A stretch of DNA of 64,000 bases. It comes from Erinaceus europaeus. Lineage: Eukaryota; Chordata; Mammalia; Eulipotyphla; Erinaceidae. The position numbers were made by a program, and so were the translations under genes. Positions 10,578-22,203 of this stretch are shown here, piece by piece. The notes below the pieces were generated by a model. It saw nothing but the letters and a program-made list of their open reading frames with translations, had not been told where the DNA came from and ran no database searches. The stretch spans positions 100,571,632 through 100,635,631 of the forward strand of contig NC_080170.1 in NCBI RefSeq assembly GCF_950295315.1, in the 5' to 3' direction. The first letter of the stretch is position 1. Each line of letters begins with the position of its first letter.

Positions 10578-10800
10578 GACAGTGAGATCACTTACCAGGT
10601 AAGAGAGTGTGTACCTTGCTATGAGCACAGCCCAGACTAGAGTCCTAGCACCATATGGGAGGAGTTTGTGGAGCCAGAGAAATCACGAGTGCTTTGGTGT
10701 CTCTCCCTCTTTGTATCTGTATGAATGCATAAGAGCAACCTACAGTGCTGAAATGGTGCATGCATGAGGCCCTGGATCTGCAGGGGGAAAAATTTAAAGG
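10578..10800 (+). repeat. Degenerate tRNA-derived SINE
   Basis: 'gtgagatcacttaccaggta' head-like and 'actagagtcctagcaccata' body-like text recall an old local SINE. The family is uncertain. Confidence 0.4.
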
Positions 10801-10855
<55 letters not shown>

Positions 10856-10887
10856 CGTGCGCGCGCGCGTGTGCGTGTGCGTGTGAT
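10801..10887. repeat. (GT)n grading into GC-rich alternating purine-pyrimidine repeat
   Basis: GT repeats run to about 10850, then 'gcgtgcgtgcgcgcgcgcgt' and GTGCGT units. Strict alternation of purine and pyrimidine over about 85 bp is typical of Z-DNA-forming DNA. Confidence 0.95.
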
Positions 10888-11451
10888 TTCTCAACTTGCA
10901 GAAGTTAGGGTTTTATCCCACTGTTCCACTACCTTTAGTAAGGAATCCAGTGGTATCAGATTTAGTAAGTACTAGATATAATGGCCACTGCCAGTCATGG
11001 CTCAATTAACTTACCTTCCTTGGCTACTCCTTCCATAATCAAACATTTTGCCCTTGACTTGCTCAACATTCCTCAATTCTGGTTTTGCAGCTATATTGGG
11101 CTCCTCCCTCTGATTCCCTTCATACTCATTTTTTTTCTTGAATATGAAACACAGACCCCTAAAGTCATTACTTCTCTCTGTGAAAACATTCTTCTTAGAC
11201 AGTCTCTTTTAGCTACCACCCATACCTGCTGGTATGCAAATTCACATCTTCAGTCTTGTTTTCTCTCCTAAGAGGGAAAACACATAGCTATAATGCAACC
11301 TACATTTCCCTGTAACTGATTAAACTCAACATGCAACGTAAGAATTTATCTCTTCCTTTTCAGCTATGAAGATGTCTCCTTTAGCTTAGGGACAAAAATC
11401 TCAGTACCTCTAGCCTCTTCACCTTGGTAACCTTCATAAACTGTACAAGCT
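10888..11451. other. Unassigned non-coding DNA
   Basis: A 96-codon open frame at 10981-11271 is leucine- and serine-rich with no recognisable domain, and has no splice or promoter context. I treat it as chance. Confidence 0.4.
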
Positions 11452-11655
11452 GGGGCCGGATGGTGGCACACATGTTACAATGTGCAAGGACTTGGGTTCG
11501 AGCCCCCAGTCCCCATGTGCAAAGGGAAAGCTTTGTGAACGGTGAAGCAGTGTTGCAGCTGTCTCTCTGTCTCTCTCCTTCTTTATCACCCCCTTCCCTC
11601 TTGATTTCTGGCTGTCTCCATGTAATAAATAAATAAAGATAATACAAAAATAAAA
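11452..11655 (+). repeat. tRNA-derived SINE, type B
   Basis: 'ggggccggatggtggcacac' head, B box 'gggttcgagccccc', 'tctccatgtaataaataaat' end. Confidence 0.88.
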
Positions 11656-11689
11656 ATAAAACGCACAAGCTACATGGACTAAACTATTA

Positions 11690-11870
11690 TGTTAAAAGCT
11701 TTACAACATTATTTAATTTAATTCTCAACAAATCTATCACCTTTACAGCAAGCAAATTAGAGGACAGAAAGGCAAAAAAATTAATAAATAAATAAACTTG
11801 CTAAAAGACACTCAGCCAGCAAACAGAAGATTTGAAAGTTTGCCCTTAATGACCTCAAGTTCCTCCTCCC
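11690..11870 (-). repeat. MIR element (minus)
   Basis: 'ctttacagcaagcaaattag', 'cttgctaaaagacactcagc' and 'agaagatttgaaagt' follow the reverse MIR core, with an inserted (TAAA)n. Confidence 0.65.
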
Positions 11871-12001
11871 AGGTTCGTTCTCATGAAGAGAGTCAATAAC
11901 TCAGAGATTTTACTTAAAAAATATTGCCAGGTGATTCGGAGACAACACCTGACCTGAGCTCTGCAAGGAGGTTGATTCAAAACTGGCAAGTTCGGGTAAG
12001 G

Positions 12002-12262
12002 CCACCAGGTTCCAGATGCTACCATGAAGCCAATCAGACTTCCCTGGGCAGACAACCCCACCAATGTGTGCTGGAGCCCCGCTTCCCCAGAGCCCTGCCC
12101 CACTAGGGAAAGAGAGGCAGTCTGGGAGTATGGATCGACCTGTCAATGCCCATGTTCAGTGGGAAAGCAATTACAGAAACCAGACCTTCCACCTTTTGCT
12201 TCCCACAATGACCCTGGGTCCATATTCCCAGAGGCATAAAGAATTTCTGTACAGGACCTAAT
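12002..12262 (+). mobile_element. R element, 5'- and 3'-truncated copy
   Basis: 'ccaccaggttccagatgcta', 'cttccctgggcagacaaccc' and 'ggtccatattcccagaggca' place this in the R core. The usual 3' end is missing. Confidence 0.85.
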
Positions 12263-13321
12263 ACATTTCATTTTTTTCACCAGAAAAGAAGAAAAGAAAA
12301 GAACCTTGACTTCAGGGAAATGTCTATCTAAAGAGCCAATGAATATACAGCTTATACAAAAAAGTAAACCAATGCTCAGTAAAATTTGTGAATGGGGCTT
12401 CCAAGTTGAAAAACTGGTCTTGTCACGCAGAGGCCCCATGACTTAAGGTATGAACCTTAAGGTTCCAGTGGACCGAGACTGAATTTTATTCTGTCTCAAC
12501 CCTTAGCAAAAATACCTAACACAGAGCTAGTGCTCAATAAATAAATAAAGAAAGAACTCCTACCACTTACAAATTTCAGGTGATTTAGATACATTATAAA
12601 AGTATCAAAGATTCATACAAAATAAATGAAGGCGTTTTTAAATTGTATCCTGGACATGTGACTCATGGGAAAGAACTTCCAGTGTCAGGCTGGCACAGAA
12701 AACAGCAAAGCACCTCACCCCTCCCTTCAGCTCCACCAATCCACACAGCTTACTGCTAAGGAAAATGACTTACAAATCCTCAAGTTCAGCCAGGCACTAG
12801 AGCTTTTATACAGCTTCTGCTTGAGAATCTCTAGAAACAGGAATTCCACTTTCTCACAGATTTCTGTACATCTCACATAATTCCAGAAATTCTCCAGTAG
12901 AGTATGAGAAAAACTGGCTTTTTGAAACCTCTTACCCTTTGCCCTAATTTTAGCCCCTTATACCACAAGGAAAAATCTAACATGTCCTCACAGGATAGTC
13001 TCATCCCTGTTATTGAAAAACAAAGTTCACTGAATCTTTCCTTGATTGGGCTAACAACATCCTCAATCACTCTTGTATTTCAATATCTTTGTTACACAAG
13101 CTAGTCTTCATGAAACATTTATTTATTTTACTTTATTTAGAGTGCCTTCTATACTTCATGTCTCTCCTAAGACCTAGGCTGATTCTTCTGTCCAAGTTTC
13201 AAAAACATCCTTGATATGTTTCTCAATCAGATGCTTTTCTCAGTGGTCAACAGAAATGTACACTGAAAACTTGGTAAAATCTATCTGTTACAATACTCTA
13301 GAGTCTTGTCAGATAGCTTTT
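12263..13321. other. Mostly unassigned DNA with a short MIR 3' end
   Basis: About 12500-12560 ('acctaacacagagctagtgc', 'tcaataaataaataaag') is a likely MIR 3' end. The rest shows no recognised feature. Confidence 0.4.
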
Positions 13322-13338
13322 TTTGGGGGGGGGGGGGA
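13322..13338. repeat. Poly-T/poly-G run
   Basis: Six T are followed by about 13 consecutive G. A G-run of this length is prone to slippage and sequencing error. Confidence 0.9.
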
Positions 13339-13954
13339 AGGCTTTTAATCTATCTGTTAGATTTCCTTAACTTTCCTCAAAGTAGTTACATAGGCTCCCT
13401 AAAATGGATTTTTATAACCCCTTTGGGAGTACAATTGGTCCAGCTCACTACACCAGTCTGAGGAGCAACAGTTAAATCTACTGTATCTTGCTAATTGATC
13501 ACCTAAATTCCTATCTACTTTCACTTAGTTTTTCTAAGAGAACTGCATACCAAAAGCATACTTCATAAAGCCCCCAAGTCCCTTTTTAAAATAGGACTCA
13601 TCTGTTTACATAGCCAAAAATAACCACCTTTAAACTTTCAAGTAAGTGTTGATCCAAAAGTAACTTGTTATCTCCACCTGCATGTTTAGAAGATGTTAGA
13701 ATAGTTTTGAAAATATGTTATTCCCATTAGCAGTTAAGAGAAGATGGTTGTTTCTTCATTGAAAGCCAACTTGGGGGGTGGATGTTGCATAAAATCTTAA
13801 GCATTTCTAGGAATAGGCTTAAAAACCTTGATTTATACACATAGTAACAGATATAAGTAACCTAGCATTATGACTTATATTTCCACTAGGAAAGGGCAGG
13901 AACTGTTTTTCCTTTCCATATTGTCCATTTTCTTTCCCTTTTAAAGTTCACCTT
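13339..13954. other. Unassigned non-coding DNA
   Basis: No repeat or gene recognised. Confidence 0.4.
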
Positions 13955-14011
13955 GCAGGGCCAGGAGATGATTCACCTAGTATCATGTGTGAGGCCTTAG
14001 ATTGCAGGGCT

Positions 14012-14042
<31 letters not shown>

Positions 14043-14045
14043 TTA
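13955..14045 (+). repeat. SINE head fragment followed by (GT)n
   Basis: 'gggccaggagatgattcacc' and 'tgtgaggccttagattgcag' form a truncated tRNA-like head. A GT run of about 28 bp follows. Confidence 0.55.
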
Positions 14046-14291
14046 AGTGAAAAAATTCTCCTGGGAATAGCAACATCACACATGCACAAGGTCCCATTAT
14101 TTCTGGGGGAAAAAATAGCGTAAGCTCACTTTCCAGAAGGGGAAATTCAGATTGAGAACTGACAGAGTAAACCAAACTGAAAAAAAAAAAAAAACTGTAG
14201 AAGTTGGATTAGAAGATATGGAAGCTTCCAAATCTGAATATATCATCTTTAATTTGTAGCCTTCCAAACTAGTTCTGACATCTCTCTGCAG

Positions 14292-14519
14292 GCATTGGCA
14301 ACCTACTCCACAGAGAACTACAGGCAGCCTTCTGGGAATTTCAATGACACATCAATAACTGACCTGCCTATGGCAAAGTACTCTCCCACACCCTCCTCCC
14401 TCCATCTGGCTCAGCCTGGTGCTGGAGGCCCGTGGGGCTTGGCACCCATCAAGGCTATTCCTTCCAGGGGAGTCAATCTTTCATCAACTGTCCTAGTCCA
14501 AGCTTCTCCTTTCTGCTAA
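14292..14519 (+). other. Possible exon-like open frame, unrecognised
   Basis: An acceptor-like 'tctctctgcag' ends at 14291, and a 76-codon open frame follows to a TAA at 14517. The composition (proline, serine, threonine) is not that of the surrounding AT-rich DNA. I do not recognise the peptide, see no donor or start in a good context, and cannot exclude chance. Confidence 0.2.
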
Positions 14520-15284
14520 TTCCAGGTATCCTCATACTTTATTTGAATTTGTGATAAATTTGAATAATGAGAAAAGGGGAAATTGTGCATTGAGCTTGAT
14601 GATAATTATCCAACAAAAGATGCATTCACGGTATAGAGAATCCAACAGTGCTTCATAGATAGATGCTCAAAAGAACGAAAAGATAAAGATATATAAAAAG
14701 GAAAGTGGGAAAACCTTTTTAGGGAAGTTATTGGTCTTGTGTCGTATTTCCTCCAGAATTTGATCTCTGTTTGCTATCCCATGTAAAGAATTAAATCTGA
14801 AAGTCCTTGTTGCACATGAACATAATTTGTTTTGAAAGGTAACTTATAGCAGAGACTGAAATGAGTAAACTTTTAAAATGTTTATTTAAATAAATGAATA
14901 AAGGCACTTAATATGAAGTTGATCCTCTTTTTACTCTGAATGGAAAATCTTGTTTCATTGTCATAGTTTGAATGAGACTAGAGCATATGAAAGTAGGGAC
15001 CTTAGGATGGAAGGAAGCTAGGAAGTTCATTTTAGGAATGTTACTAGAAGCCTTTATCTTAATCATCTTTTAACAGCATCTGAGAAGAATGGACATCTCC
15101 AATTTTGCCTGCCACATTTGCTTTGAATCTTGAGTATGCAGCCACCATTTGTGCTCTTGCTTCCATTTAAAAACTTAGGTATTTTGACATAACTCAGTGG
15201 ACTTCATGAACGCAATCTTTAGTGGCAATAAGAGCCCAGTCCTGAATTAGCACTAATGTGGGTGTTGAATATAAGAAAATATGA
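14520..15284. other. Unassigned non-coding DNA
   Basis: No repeat or gene recognised. Confidence 0.4.
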
Positions 15285-15420
15285 GGGGGGTGGGGCATAG
15301 CAAATAGTTATGCAAAGGCACTCTCATGCCTGAGGCTCTAAAGTCCCAGGTTTAATTACCTACACTGCCATCAACCAGAGTTTGCTTGGGAACCATTTGA
15401 AACAACAAAATCACTAAGAA
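15285..15420 (+). repeat. tRNA-derived SINE, type C
   Basis: 'gggcatagcaaatagttatg', 'ctctcatgcctgaggctcta', B-box-like 'ggtttaattacc', 'accagagtttgcttgg'. Confidence 0.7.
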
Positions 15421-16110
15421 AACAAAAAATTGTGGAAAACAGCAATAAGTAGATGACATAAAAGACAGTTTTGTTTAGTCTGAGTTGAAATAAGAAGACA
15501 AAAAGTTCAGTTGAGAACAGTCATAGTGGGCAGTTAAATCTTTTGCTTCTCTATACATATCTATAGATAATCTTGACAGAGTCTGAGTATTAATTATGGG
15601 GTAAGAGATAAATTTTAGTGAGTAGGCAAATTTGTAAACACAAAGTCTAGTACCAGTGAGAGTTAGAGGAGATGTGTCTTGTGTTTAATCCCCAACACTG
15701 CATAAAACTGCAGAGTACTCTGGTCTGTTAATATATACATATTTGTAAAACTTAAAAAAAAAAAAAAACACCCAAGAAAGTCCTGTGGGTGACCTAAGGA
15801 TCAGAGAGGAGCGTGGCTCCTTCAGCTTCTGGGTGAAGCTCCATTTTCTAGCCCACATTTGCCAGTGAACTCCCAGTGAAGTGGCCTCTCACTACTGAGG
15901 TTCTCTTCTGTGGGCTGTGGCATACAACAGGCTCTGCCCCTCCCTTGTTGGCCTCCACCATGGGAGGTGGTAGGAAGACTAAGAGTCTGTGCATATGGAC
16001 AATAAAACAATAGCAACAACAACAAAATGAGAGCTCTATTTTGATGAGGTCTTCTTAGCAGACTTTAATGAGATCTGAACAGAGGAATGTTGCAAAGAAT
16101 AGTATTTAGA
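15421..16110. other. Unassigned DNA with a degenerate SINE near 15660-15770
   Basis: 'gtgtttaatccccaacactg' and 'agagtactctggtctg' followed by poly-A near 15755 suggest an old type C relative. The remainder is unrecognised. Confidence 0.4.
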
Positions 16111-16807
16111 AAGCCAATTCATTTATTCACACTTAGCTCATCATTCACACCTGACTGTGTGTTGAAACAGAGTGTTTGAAATACAATGACTAAGCATGAT
16201 GCCTTCCCTGAGGGATCTTACATCTCAGCAGAACTAGCTTAAGTGAGGTGGGGTGGCATGAAGCATGCAAAAGTTTTATGCCAGGATCATTCTGTATTTT
16301 TACTAGTGATTTAATAATGACTTCCAAGATCATAAAATTACTGAGGAATAGTACCACAACACACCCACTGTCATATTTTTGTGCCTTCTCCCTTCTTCCA
16401 GATCCCCCTCTTCCCCCGAAGATAATCACCATAGCTTTCACAAAGTCTTAGTGACATTATGATTACTTAAAAAAATAATAATTTCATGTGTTTCAGTTCT
16501 TTATATTGCACATAGGGGCAAAGTCATCTGGTAATTATCTTTCAGAGAAGTGCAGATCATTTGGTAACAGATATAAACTATAGCAACAAGAGTCCTTGAA
16601 CAAAAACACCAAATTAAAGAACCCCAAGGTATTATACATGATAAGAAGGATGAGAAAAAGCAAGCAAACAAAAAAAAGATGTAGGAAAATGACATCATTT
16701 GAAAAGACAAAGAAGACCATATGCCTATAAATATGTTATACATAGAAGTATACATATAATGTATATATAAATACATTCTATAATTACATCTATGAGGGTT
16801 TTTTTCT
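16111..16807. other. Possible L2-like remnant, then unassigned DNA
   Basis: 'catgatgccttccctgaggg' and 'atcttacatctcagcag' near 16195-16230 resemble the widespread 'ccctcaaggagcttacattc' repeat end. The rest is AT-rich and unrecognised. Confidence 0.35.
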
Positions 16808-17015
16808 TAAATATATTTATTTATTTACTATTGGGTAGAGACAGAGAGAAACTGAGAGGGGAGGGGAGATAGAGAGGGAAAGAGACAGAGAGACACTTGC
16901 AGACCTGATTCACCACGGGTTAAGTCTCCCCACAGGTGAGGACCAAGAGCACGAACCCAGGTCCTTAAGCACTGTAATGTGTGTGATTGTCCAGGTGTGC
17001 CACCACATGGCTCCT
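16808..17015 (-). repeat. tRNA-derived SINE, type B (minus)
   Basis: 'gggtagagacagagagaaac' body and 'ggtgtgccaccacatggctc' head complement. Confidence 0.8.
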
Positions 17016-18000
17016 GATATTTTGAAAGTTATTTTTATCGCACTATTCTTTTATTGAACATTCACTAACCATTTCTTCCTCTCCATTCATACTTAAGTTC
17101 TCAGATTTCTATGGCTTATGTTTATAGGTCTGTTTTACAGTATATCACCCTGTTGAAAGTCTTGTACTGGCAAACTCCTTTAACTTTTGTATGTCTGGTA
17201 TTGTTTTAATTGCTCCTTCATATTTGCAGGGTAAGGTATGTATGACTAGTAGTTTTTCCTTTAGAACCTTTGATACACCACTCCACTCTCTCTTGGGCTC
17301 CATGATTCCTGCAGAAAGTCAGACGCAAGTCTGACTATATTACCTTTGTAAGTCAACTTCTTCTTTTCCCTGGCAGCCTGTAATTATTTTTCTTTGTCCT
17401 TGACTTTTGATAATTTCATAGTGATGTGATTTGCTGTATGTCTATTTGGATTTAGGTATTTGGGAGTTCTCTATGTTTTCTGAACATCTACACCCAGACC
17501 ATATCCCAGAATTGGGACTATTTCCACTAGTATTTCTATTGTTTCTGCTCTCTTCTATCTTCCTTTCCTGCTGAGATCCCTATAGTTCTAATGCTTGCAT
17601 TTACAATGGAGTTTTTAATGTCTCAGAATTAATTCATTTGTTGAAACCATTTTTCCCCTCCTCCTTTGAAGTCAAAGAATGTGATCATTTTCTCTTAAAT
17701 TTCTGATGTTCTTTCCTCTAGATGAGTAAGCCTACTTCTTTGACTTTCTGTTTGAGACTGGAATACATTCAAAATGTTCTTCACAGCCTGTAGCACTGTT
17801 TTCATGTTTTCTCCTTGCCCCACAAATCTTTGAAGTCATAGATTTATTTTTTTATTTCATTTCTCCATACTAAGTTGAGAGCTTTTTATATCTTCAGATT
17901 TCCTGACAATCTATTTCCTGATCTCTTCCTCTAACAGCACCTCTGGATCTGCATCATTTTGTATCTAGGTGATATGTTGGCTTTTCAATGGATTTTTTTG
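17016..18000 (-). mobile_element. Ancient L1 (L1M-like) 3' region (minus)
   Basis: Pyrimidine-rich text such as 'gtttctgctctcttctatct', 'agttctaatgcttgcattta', 'ggagttctctatgttttctg' and 'gactttctgtttgagactgg' matches the reverse complement of old mammalian L1 3' regions. No frame survives. Confidence 0.7.
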
Positions 18001-18177
18001 GTTTTGCCCATCTATTTTGTATGTGAATTGCAGGGGAGGGGAGGAGTTTTGAAGAAGTAATATAATGATGATGAATATTCTACCCAGAGCCATATAGAAT
18101 TTTAATGCAATACCCATCAAGGTTCCATAAATTTCCTTTAAGAGAATAGAACAAAAATTACAAAAATTAAAATGGAA

Positions 18178-18345
18178 AGGGCTGGAGAGACAGCATAATG
18201 GTTATGCAAAAGACTTTCATGCCCTAGGCTCCAAAGTCCCAAATTCAATCCCCAGCCCCACTGTAAATCAGAGCTGAGCAATGCTTTGGTAGCTCTCTGG
18301 GTGTATCTTTCTCTCTGTGTCTCTTTCATTAAAAATAATTAAATA
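18178..18345 (+). repeat. tRNA-derived SINE, type C
   Basis: 'gggctggagagacagcataa', 'ctttcatgccctaggctcca', 'aaattcaatccccagcccca', 'cagagctgagcaatgctttg'. Confidence 0.85.
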
Positions 18346-18539
18346 CAATATTTTAAAAATTAAAAAGGAAAAAGTGATCTCCAGGGATGGTGGAGCTATG
18401 CAAGCACCAAGCACTAATGATAATGCTTATGAGACAACATCAAGCAGATTAATATGTGCTAGTGGGGTCCCAGAAAGAGAATAGGCAGAAAACTTATTCA
18501 AGTAAATAGTAGTTAAAGTTTGAAAACACAATGTTGAAC

Positions 18540-18805
18540 TCTTTGAAACAAAATTAATGGAATTGACAATGATTATGCTCAGTGAAGTAAGAAAGAAAGT
18601 GATTATTTCACTCATATGCAAAATGTAGAGAATTGAAACAAATGAACTTGAAAAAAATGTGTATACATATTTGTCAACCAATATATGTGAACTTGGCAGA
18701 ACTATAGTGGTTACTACTGAAGTGGATAGGGCACAGAGCTTTGGCGGTGAAAATAGTGTAGAATTATACTTCTATTACCTTGTAAATCACTAATATATAT
18801 CTTTC
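18540..18805 (+). mobile_element. Old L1 3' end (plus)
   Basis: 'gctcagtgaagtaagaaaga', 'tttcactcatatgcaaaatg' and 'gtagaattatacttctatta' belong to an older L1 3' end also seen at 29640-29945. Confidence 0.65.
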
Positions 18806-19554
18806 CCTGAGGAAAGAAGCAAGCACCCAGGCCTAAGAACACCAAAGAGTACCAAATGAGACAAATGTAAAGAAATAACACGATACTATTAAGTTCTCAC
18901 TGTCAGGGAAAGGTTAGGACCAGAAAGGGCTCTGAAATCCAGTTCTACCAGGAATCAGAACTTTAGTGACCAGGAACCTTTGTTTTTGCCCCAGTCACTG
19001 AGTGGGAAAAGAATTTAGAGAACACCTGAGGAAGCCAAGACTGTTGTTTGCCTTATCTAAAGGGAAGAAGGAAGAACACTGAAAGTTGTAATAGGTTTAG
19101 GTATAGCTTAGAAAAGAAATAAAGGCAGGCATTAGAAGTGCATAAAAGAAAAAAAATGTTATTTCTAGAAAAGCTTTAACAATTTACTTCCAAAATTCAA
19201 TCAGTTTACTAATTTGAAATATTAAGTGCTTAGACTAAAGGAATATATACTCAGAATTGAAATCTATGCTATTAAAGAACTTGAGACATTCAATCTATTT
19301 TCCCTTCACATATTGAATAAATAGTGATTTATAAGATTATAAGTCAATAGGAGTATAGTTTAACACTATTCCCACTACCAGAGGTCTATGTCCCTGCCCA
19401 CTACCCCTAATCCCATCACCTAGTGTACCTGAAAAATCTACCTTTCGCCCATGAATCTCTACCTTAAATAGACTTCCTAGCTTATTCCCCCATGAAGACC
19501 CCTAATTTCATCTGCTCTGTTCCTACCTTTGAGTTACTGCTTATTAAACATTTT
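18806..19554. other. Unassigned non-coding DNA
   Basis: No repeat or gene recognised. Confidence 0.4.
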
Positions 19555-19935
19555 GTCTTGTTTTATATCTTACCGACCAAATTGCAGACACTACTATGAT
19601 TCCATCCTGACTTCCCTGGGCAGACAATCTCACCAAAGTGCCCTGAAGTCTCATCTCTCCAGAGCCCTATCCCACTAGGAAAAGACAGAAATAGGCTAGG
19701 GGTATGGATTAACCTGTCAATGTCCATGTCCAGCAGAAAAACAATTATAGAAGCCAGACCTTCCACCTTCTGCACCCCATAAAGAATTTGGGTCCATACT
19801 CCCAGAGGGATAAAGAATAGGGAGGTTTCCAATGGAGGGGATGCAATATAGAACTCTGGTGGTAGGAACTGTATGGAATTGTACACTTGTTATCTTACAA
19901 TATTATTAATCATTATTAAATCATTAATAAAAATT
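19555..19935 (+). mobile_element. R element, 5'-truncated older copy
   Basis: 'cttccctgggcagacaatct', 'gtcaatgtccatgtccagca' and 'ggtccatactcccagaggga' are present, ending 'cattaataaaaattttaaat'. An open frame of 107 codons on the minus strand (19563-19886) parallels antisense frames in other R copies. Confidence 0.85.
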
Positions 19936-20239
19936 TTAAATACATAAAAGAGCCCAATTCCTTGCCACTTTGTCTTTTTACCCATGTATTTCTCTGAATG
20001 TGTGCTTTGGCTTTTCCTGAATAATAGTTTTAAAATGCCTGCAAATCATGTTTTTTTCACCCCAATTCTTTGTCAAGTTTAAGTATGACAAATCTGAAGC
20101 AATCCTATATGGGGAAGAGCCTCCTCAGCCACTTTCCTCCTCAACATCCCATGTTAAAAACAAAGAGAATTCCAAAAGCAGCAGAAAAAAAGCAATTTGT
20201 TAAGTACATAAAGTGCCTCCATCCCTAAGCCATAAGTCT
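19936..20239. other. Unassigned non-coding DNA
   Basis: No repeat or gene recognised. Confidence 0.4.
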
Positions 20240-20404
20240 ATCATCATTCATTTCAGCAGAAATACTGCAGATCAGAAGAGAGTAGTATGATAGATTTAAA
20301 TTTTTAGAGAGAAATAAATCTTCAAAGAATATTCTCTATAAAGTTAAATCTAAAGGAAAAGTTATCATTAAGGAGAAAACTTTCCAAATGAGAAAAAGCT
20401 AAAA

Positions 20405-20655
20405 GAGGGGGACCAGGCAGTAGCACAGTGGGTTAAGGGCACATGGCATGAAGCACATGGACAGGTGGAAGGACTCCGGTTTGAGCCCCTGGGACCCCAT
20501 TTGCGGAGGAGTGGCTCCACAGGCAGTGAAGCAGGTCTGCAAGTGTGTATCTTTCTCTCTCCCTCACTGTCTTCCCCTCCTCTTGAATTTTTGTTGCAAC
20601 AACAAGGGCAACAAAATGGGGAAAATGGCCTCCAGGAGCGGGCCATTGCAAAAAA
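20405..20655 (+). repeat. tRNA-derived SINE, type A with 3' module
   Basis: 'ggaccaggcagtagcacagt' head, B-box-like 'ggtttgagcccc', 'cttcccctcctctt' and then 'aacaagggcaacaaaatggg' joined to 'aatggcctccaggagcgg', the start of the second 3' module (compare 24600 and 43225). Confidence 0.8.
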
Positions 20656-20742
20656 AAAATTTGAAAGACTTCATTATCTCTAATCCATTAGAATATTAAA
20701 GGGACTTCTACAACTGACATTAAAATGTGTTAATTAAATTAA

Positions 20743-20807
20743 TTATACTTTCATATGTTTCTAAATTAATGAAATCAATGTAATATTAGAAACATATGAA
20801 AGTATAA
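20743..20807. repeat. Perfect 22-bp inverted repeat with 21-bp loop
   Basis: The arm at 20743-20764 ('ttatactttcatatgtttct' plus 'aa') is the exact reverse complement of 20786-20807. The 21-bp AT-rich spacer would leave a stable hairpin. It lies inside the ancient L1 fragment. Confidence 0.93.
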
Positions 20808-21184
20808 AACTCAAGGTAAAGATTAAACTAAATATATATAAGCTAAATATAGGTAAATTCAGATTCCTCTAAGATTCTAGCTGTAGTAACCTCTAATAGA
20901 AAGGTTAAAAGACAAAAAACACTAGAAATGACTCTAAGTGCAGCACTGTTTTAATGGCTACACAATATGTAAGAAGTAAATTGAGACAGTGGTGATATAC
21001 AATGTGGGGAGAAAAGTGTAAAAAATGTAGAGCTTTTGTATGGGTTCACAGTTGGTATCTGTTTAAAATACAGCTAATAGCTATAATAGTTTAAAATGTC
21101 GGTATATACAATACACTCAAAGCTACATTTGCAACTAATCATATAGTGAAAAAATGCAGAGGGAGTCTTTAAAATGTATGACTA

Positions 21185-21698
21185 GAACAGTGATTCCCAA
21201 AAGACTAGGCTCAGACTGTTGCATATAGGCCTAAGGCAAGGGAGGGATCTCTTGAAATACTTACAAGAATAACAAAGTATTGGGTTTGAACTATATAATT
21301 AAGTACCTGGAACAAAGGAGAGGAGTCACTTGAGCTACCTACAGGACAAGTCCTCACCCCTCAGTTGAGTACCAACCAGAACTGCCCTTCTGATGGATTA
21401 GGAAGCTTTGTGGGAGACAAGAAGATGGAGAAGGGAGTAGGAAGGTTTGAAGGATTCCTAATTGCCCCAAAGGCAGCTCCTCTCTTTCTCACTTCCCTCA
21501 ACTCCACCAGTACAAACGGTTGACATTCCTTAAAGGTCAAGGACAGCGATGTGAGCAATTTTCCATCCTCCCTACACCTTCAAATGGCACTAAGGAAAAT
21601 TTACCTTTATGCAAAAGTTTGTGTGACAGAGTTTGTGCAGTGGTCCCCATTTATTTTAAGGGAAATGTGAGCAAAAATGTTTGGTCATCACTGTTCTA
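21185..21698. mobile_element. Possible hAT-type DNA transposon relic
   Basis: The left end 'acagtgattcccaaaa' and the right end, read in reverse complement as 'acagtgatgaccaaac', form imperfect terminal inverted repeats. 'CAGTGnTTCCCAAA' is typical of mammalian hAT-Charlie ends. The flanking 8 bp match poorly, so the TSD is unproven. No transposase frame. Confidence 0.5.
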
Positions 21699-21704
21699 AA
21701 TTAT

Positions 21705-22004
21705 CTAGGGTTGCATCTTGGCTAAGGCACAGAAATCATTGCTTGTAGCAGATGGTTACTTGCTGTTCTTGACCCAAAGTGTTAAGTGCAAGGAAACCCC
21801 AGAAGGTTTTCAGCATATTTTTCTTCCTTTTTTTTAAATTTCTTTATTGGGGTATATTTTTCAGTAGATACAAAATTCCTCCTTTGGCAGGCATACAAAT
21901 TAGCTACGTAAATGCAACTTCAACTAAAATATATATTTTCTCAATTTAAAAGCATGCATTTCCCTAAGTGAAATTCTTTCAATGGTTTCCTTTTATCTTT
22001 CTTT
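21705..22004. other. Unassigned non-coding DNA
   Basis: No gene recognised. 'aatttctttattggggtata' near 21837 may be a minimal minus-strand L1 3' tip. Confidence 0.35.
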
Positions 22005-22203
22005 TTTTTTATATTTATTTATTTATTCCCTTTTTTTGCCCTTGTTGTCTTTATTTTTTTTAATATTTTATTTATTTATGAGAAAGATAGGAGGAGAGAG
22101 AAAGAACCAGACATCACTCTGGCACATGTGCTGCCAGGGGTCGAACTTGGGACCTCATGCTTGAGGGTCCAAAGCTTTAGCACTGTGCTACCTCCTGGAC
22201 CAC
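22005..22203 (-). repeat. SINE type D (minus) preceded by a type A tail fragment
   Basis: 'tttattccctttttttgccc' (22020-22050) is a type A tail complement. 'gaaagaaccagacatcactc', 'gtcgaacttgggacctcatg' and 'gtgctacctcctggaccacc' are a type D copy. Confidence 0.8.

Larger units (their letters stand above)
20240..21175 (+). mobile_element. Ancient L1M-like fragment, split by a SINE
   Basis: 'cagcagaaatactgcagatc', 'tcaaagaatattctctataa' and 'tagaatattaaagggacttc' match old L1 text ('...aaagaatactttacccag...aaagggagttctt'). Later 'gagcttttgtatgggttcac' also fits. A type A SINE interrupts at about 20405-20655. Confidence 0.65.

Noticed and set aside
10981..11271. 96-codon open frame with hydrophobic stretches
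   Set aside because: No domain, start context, splice sites or repeated occurrence; length is within chance for AT-rich DNA of this size.
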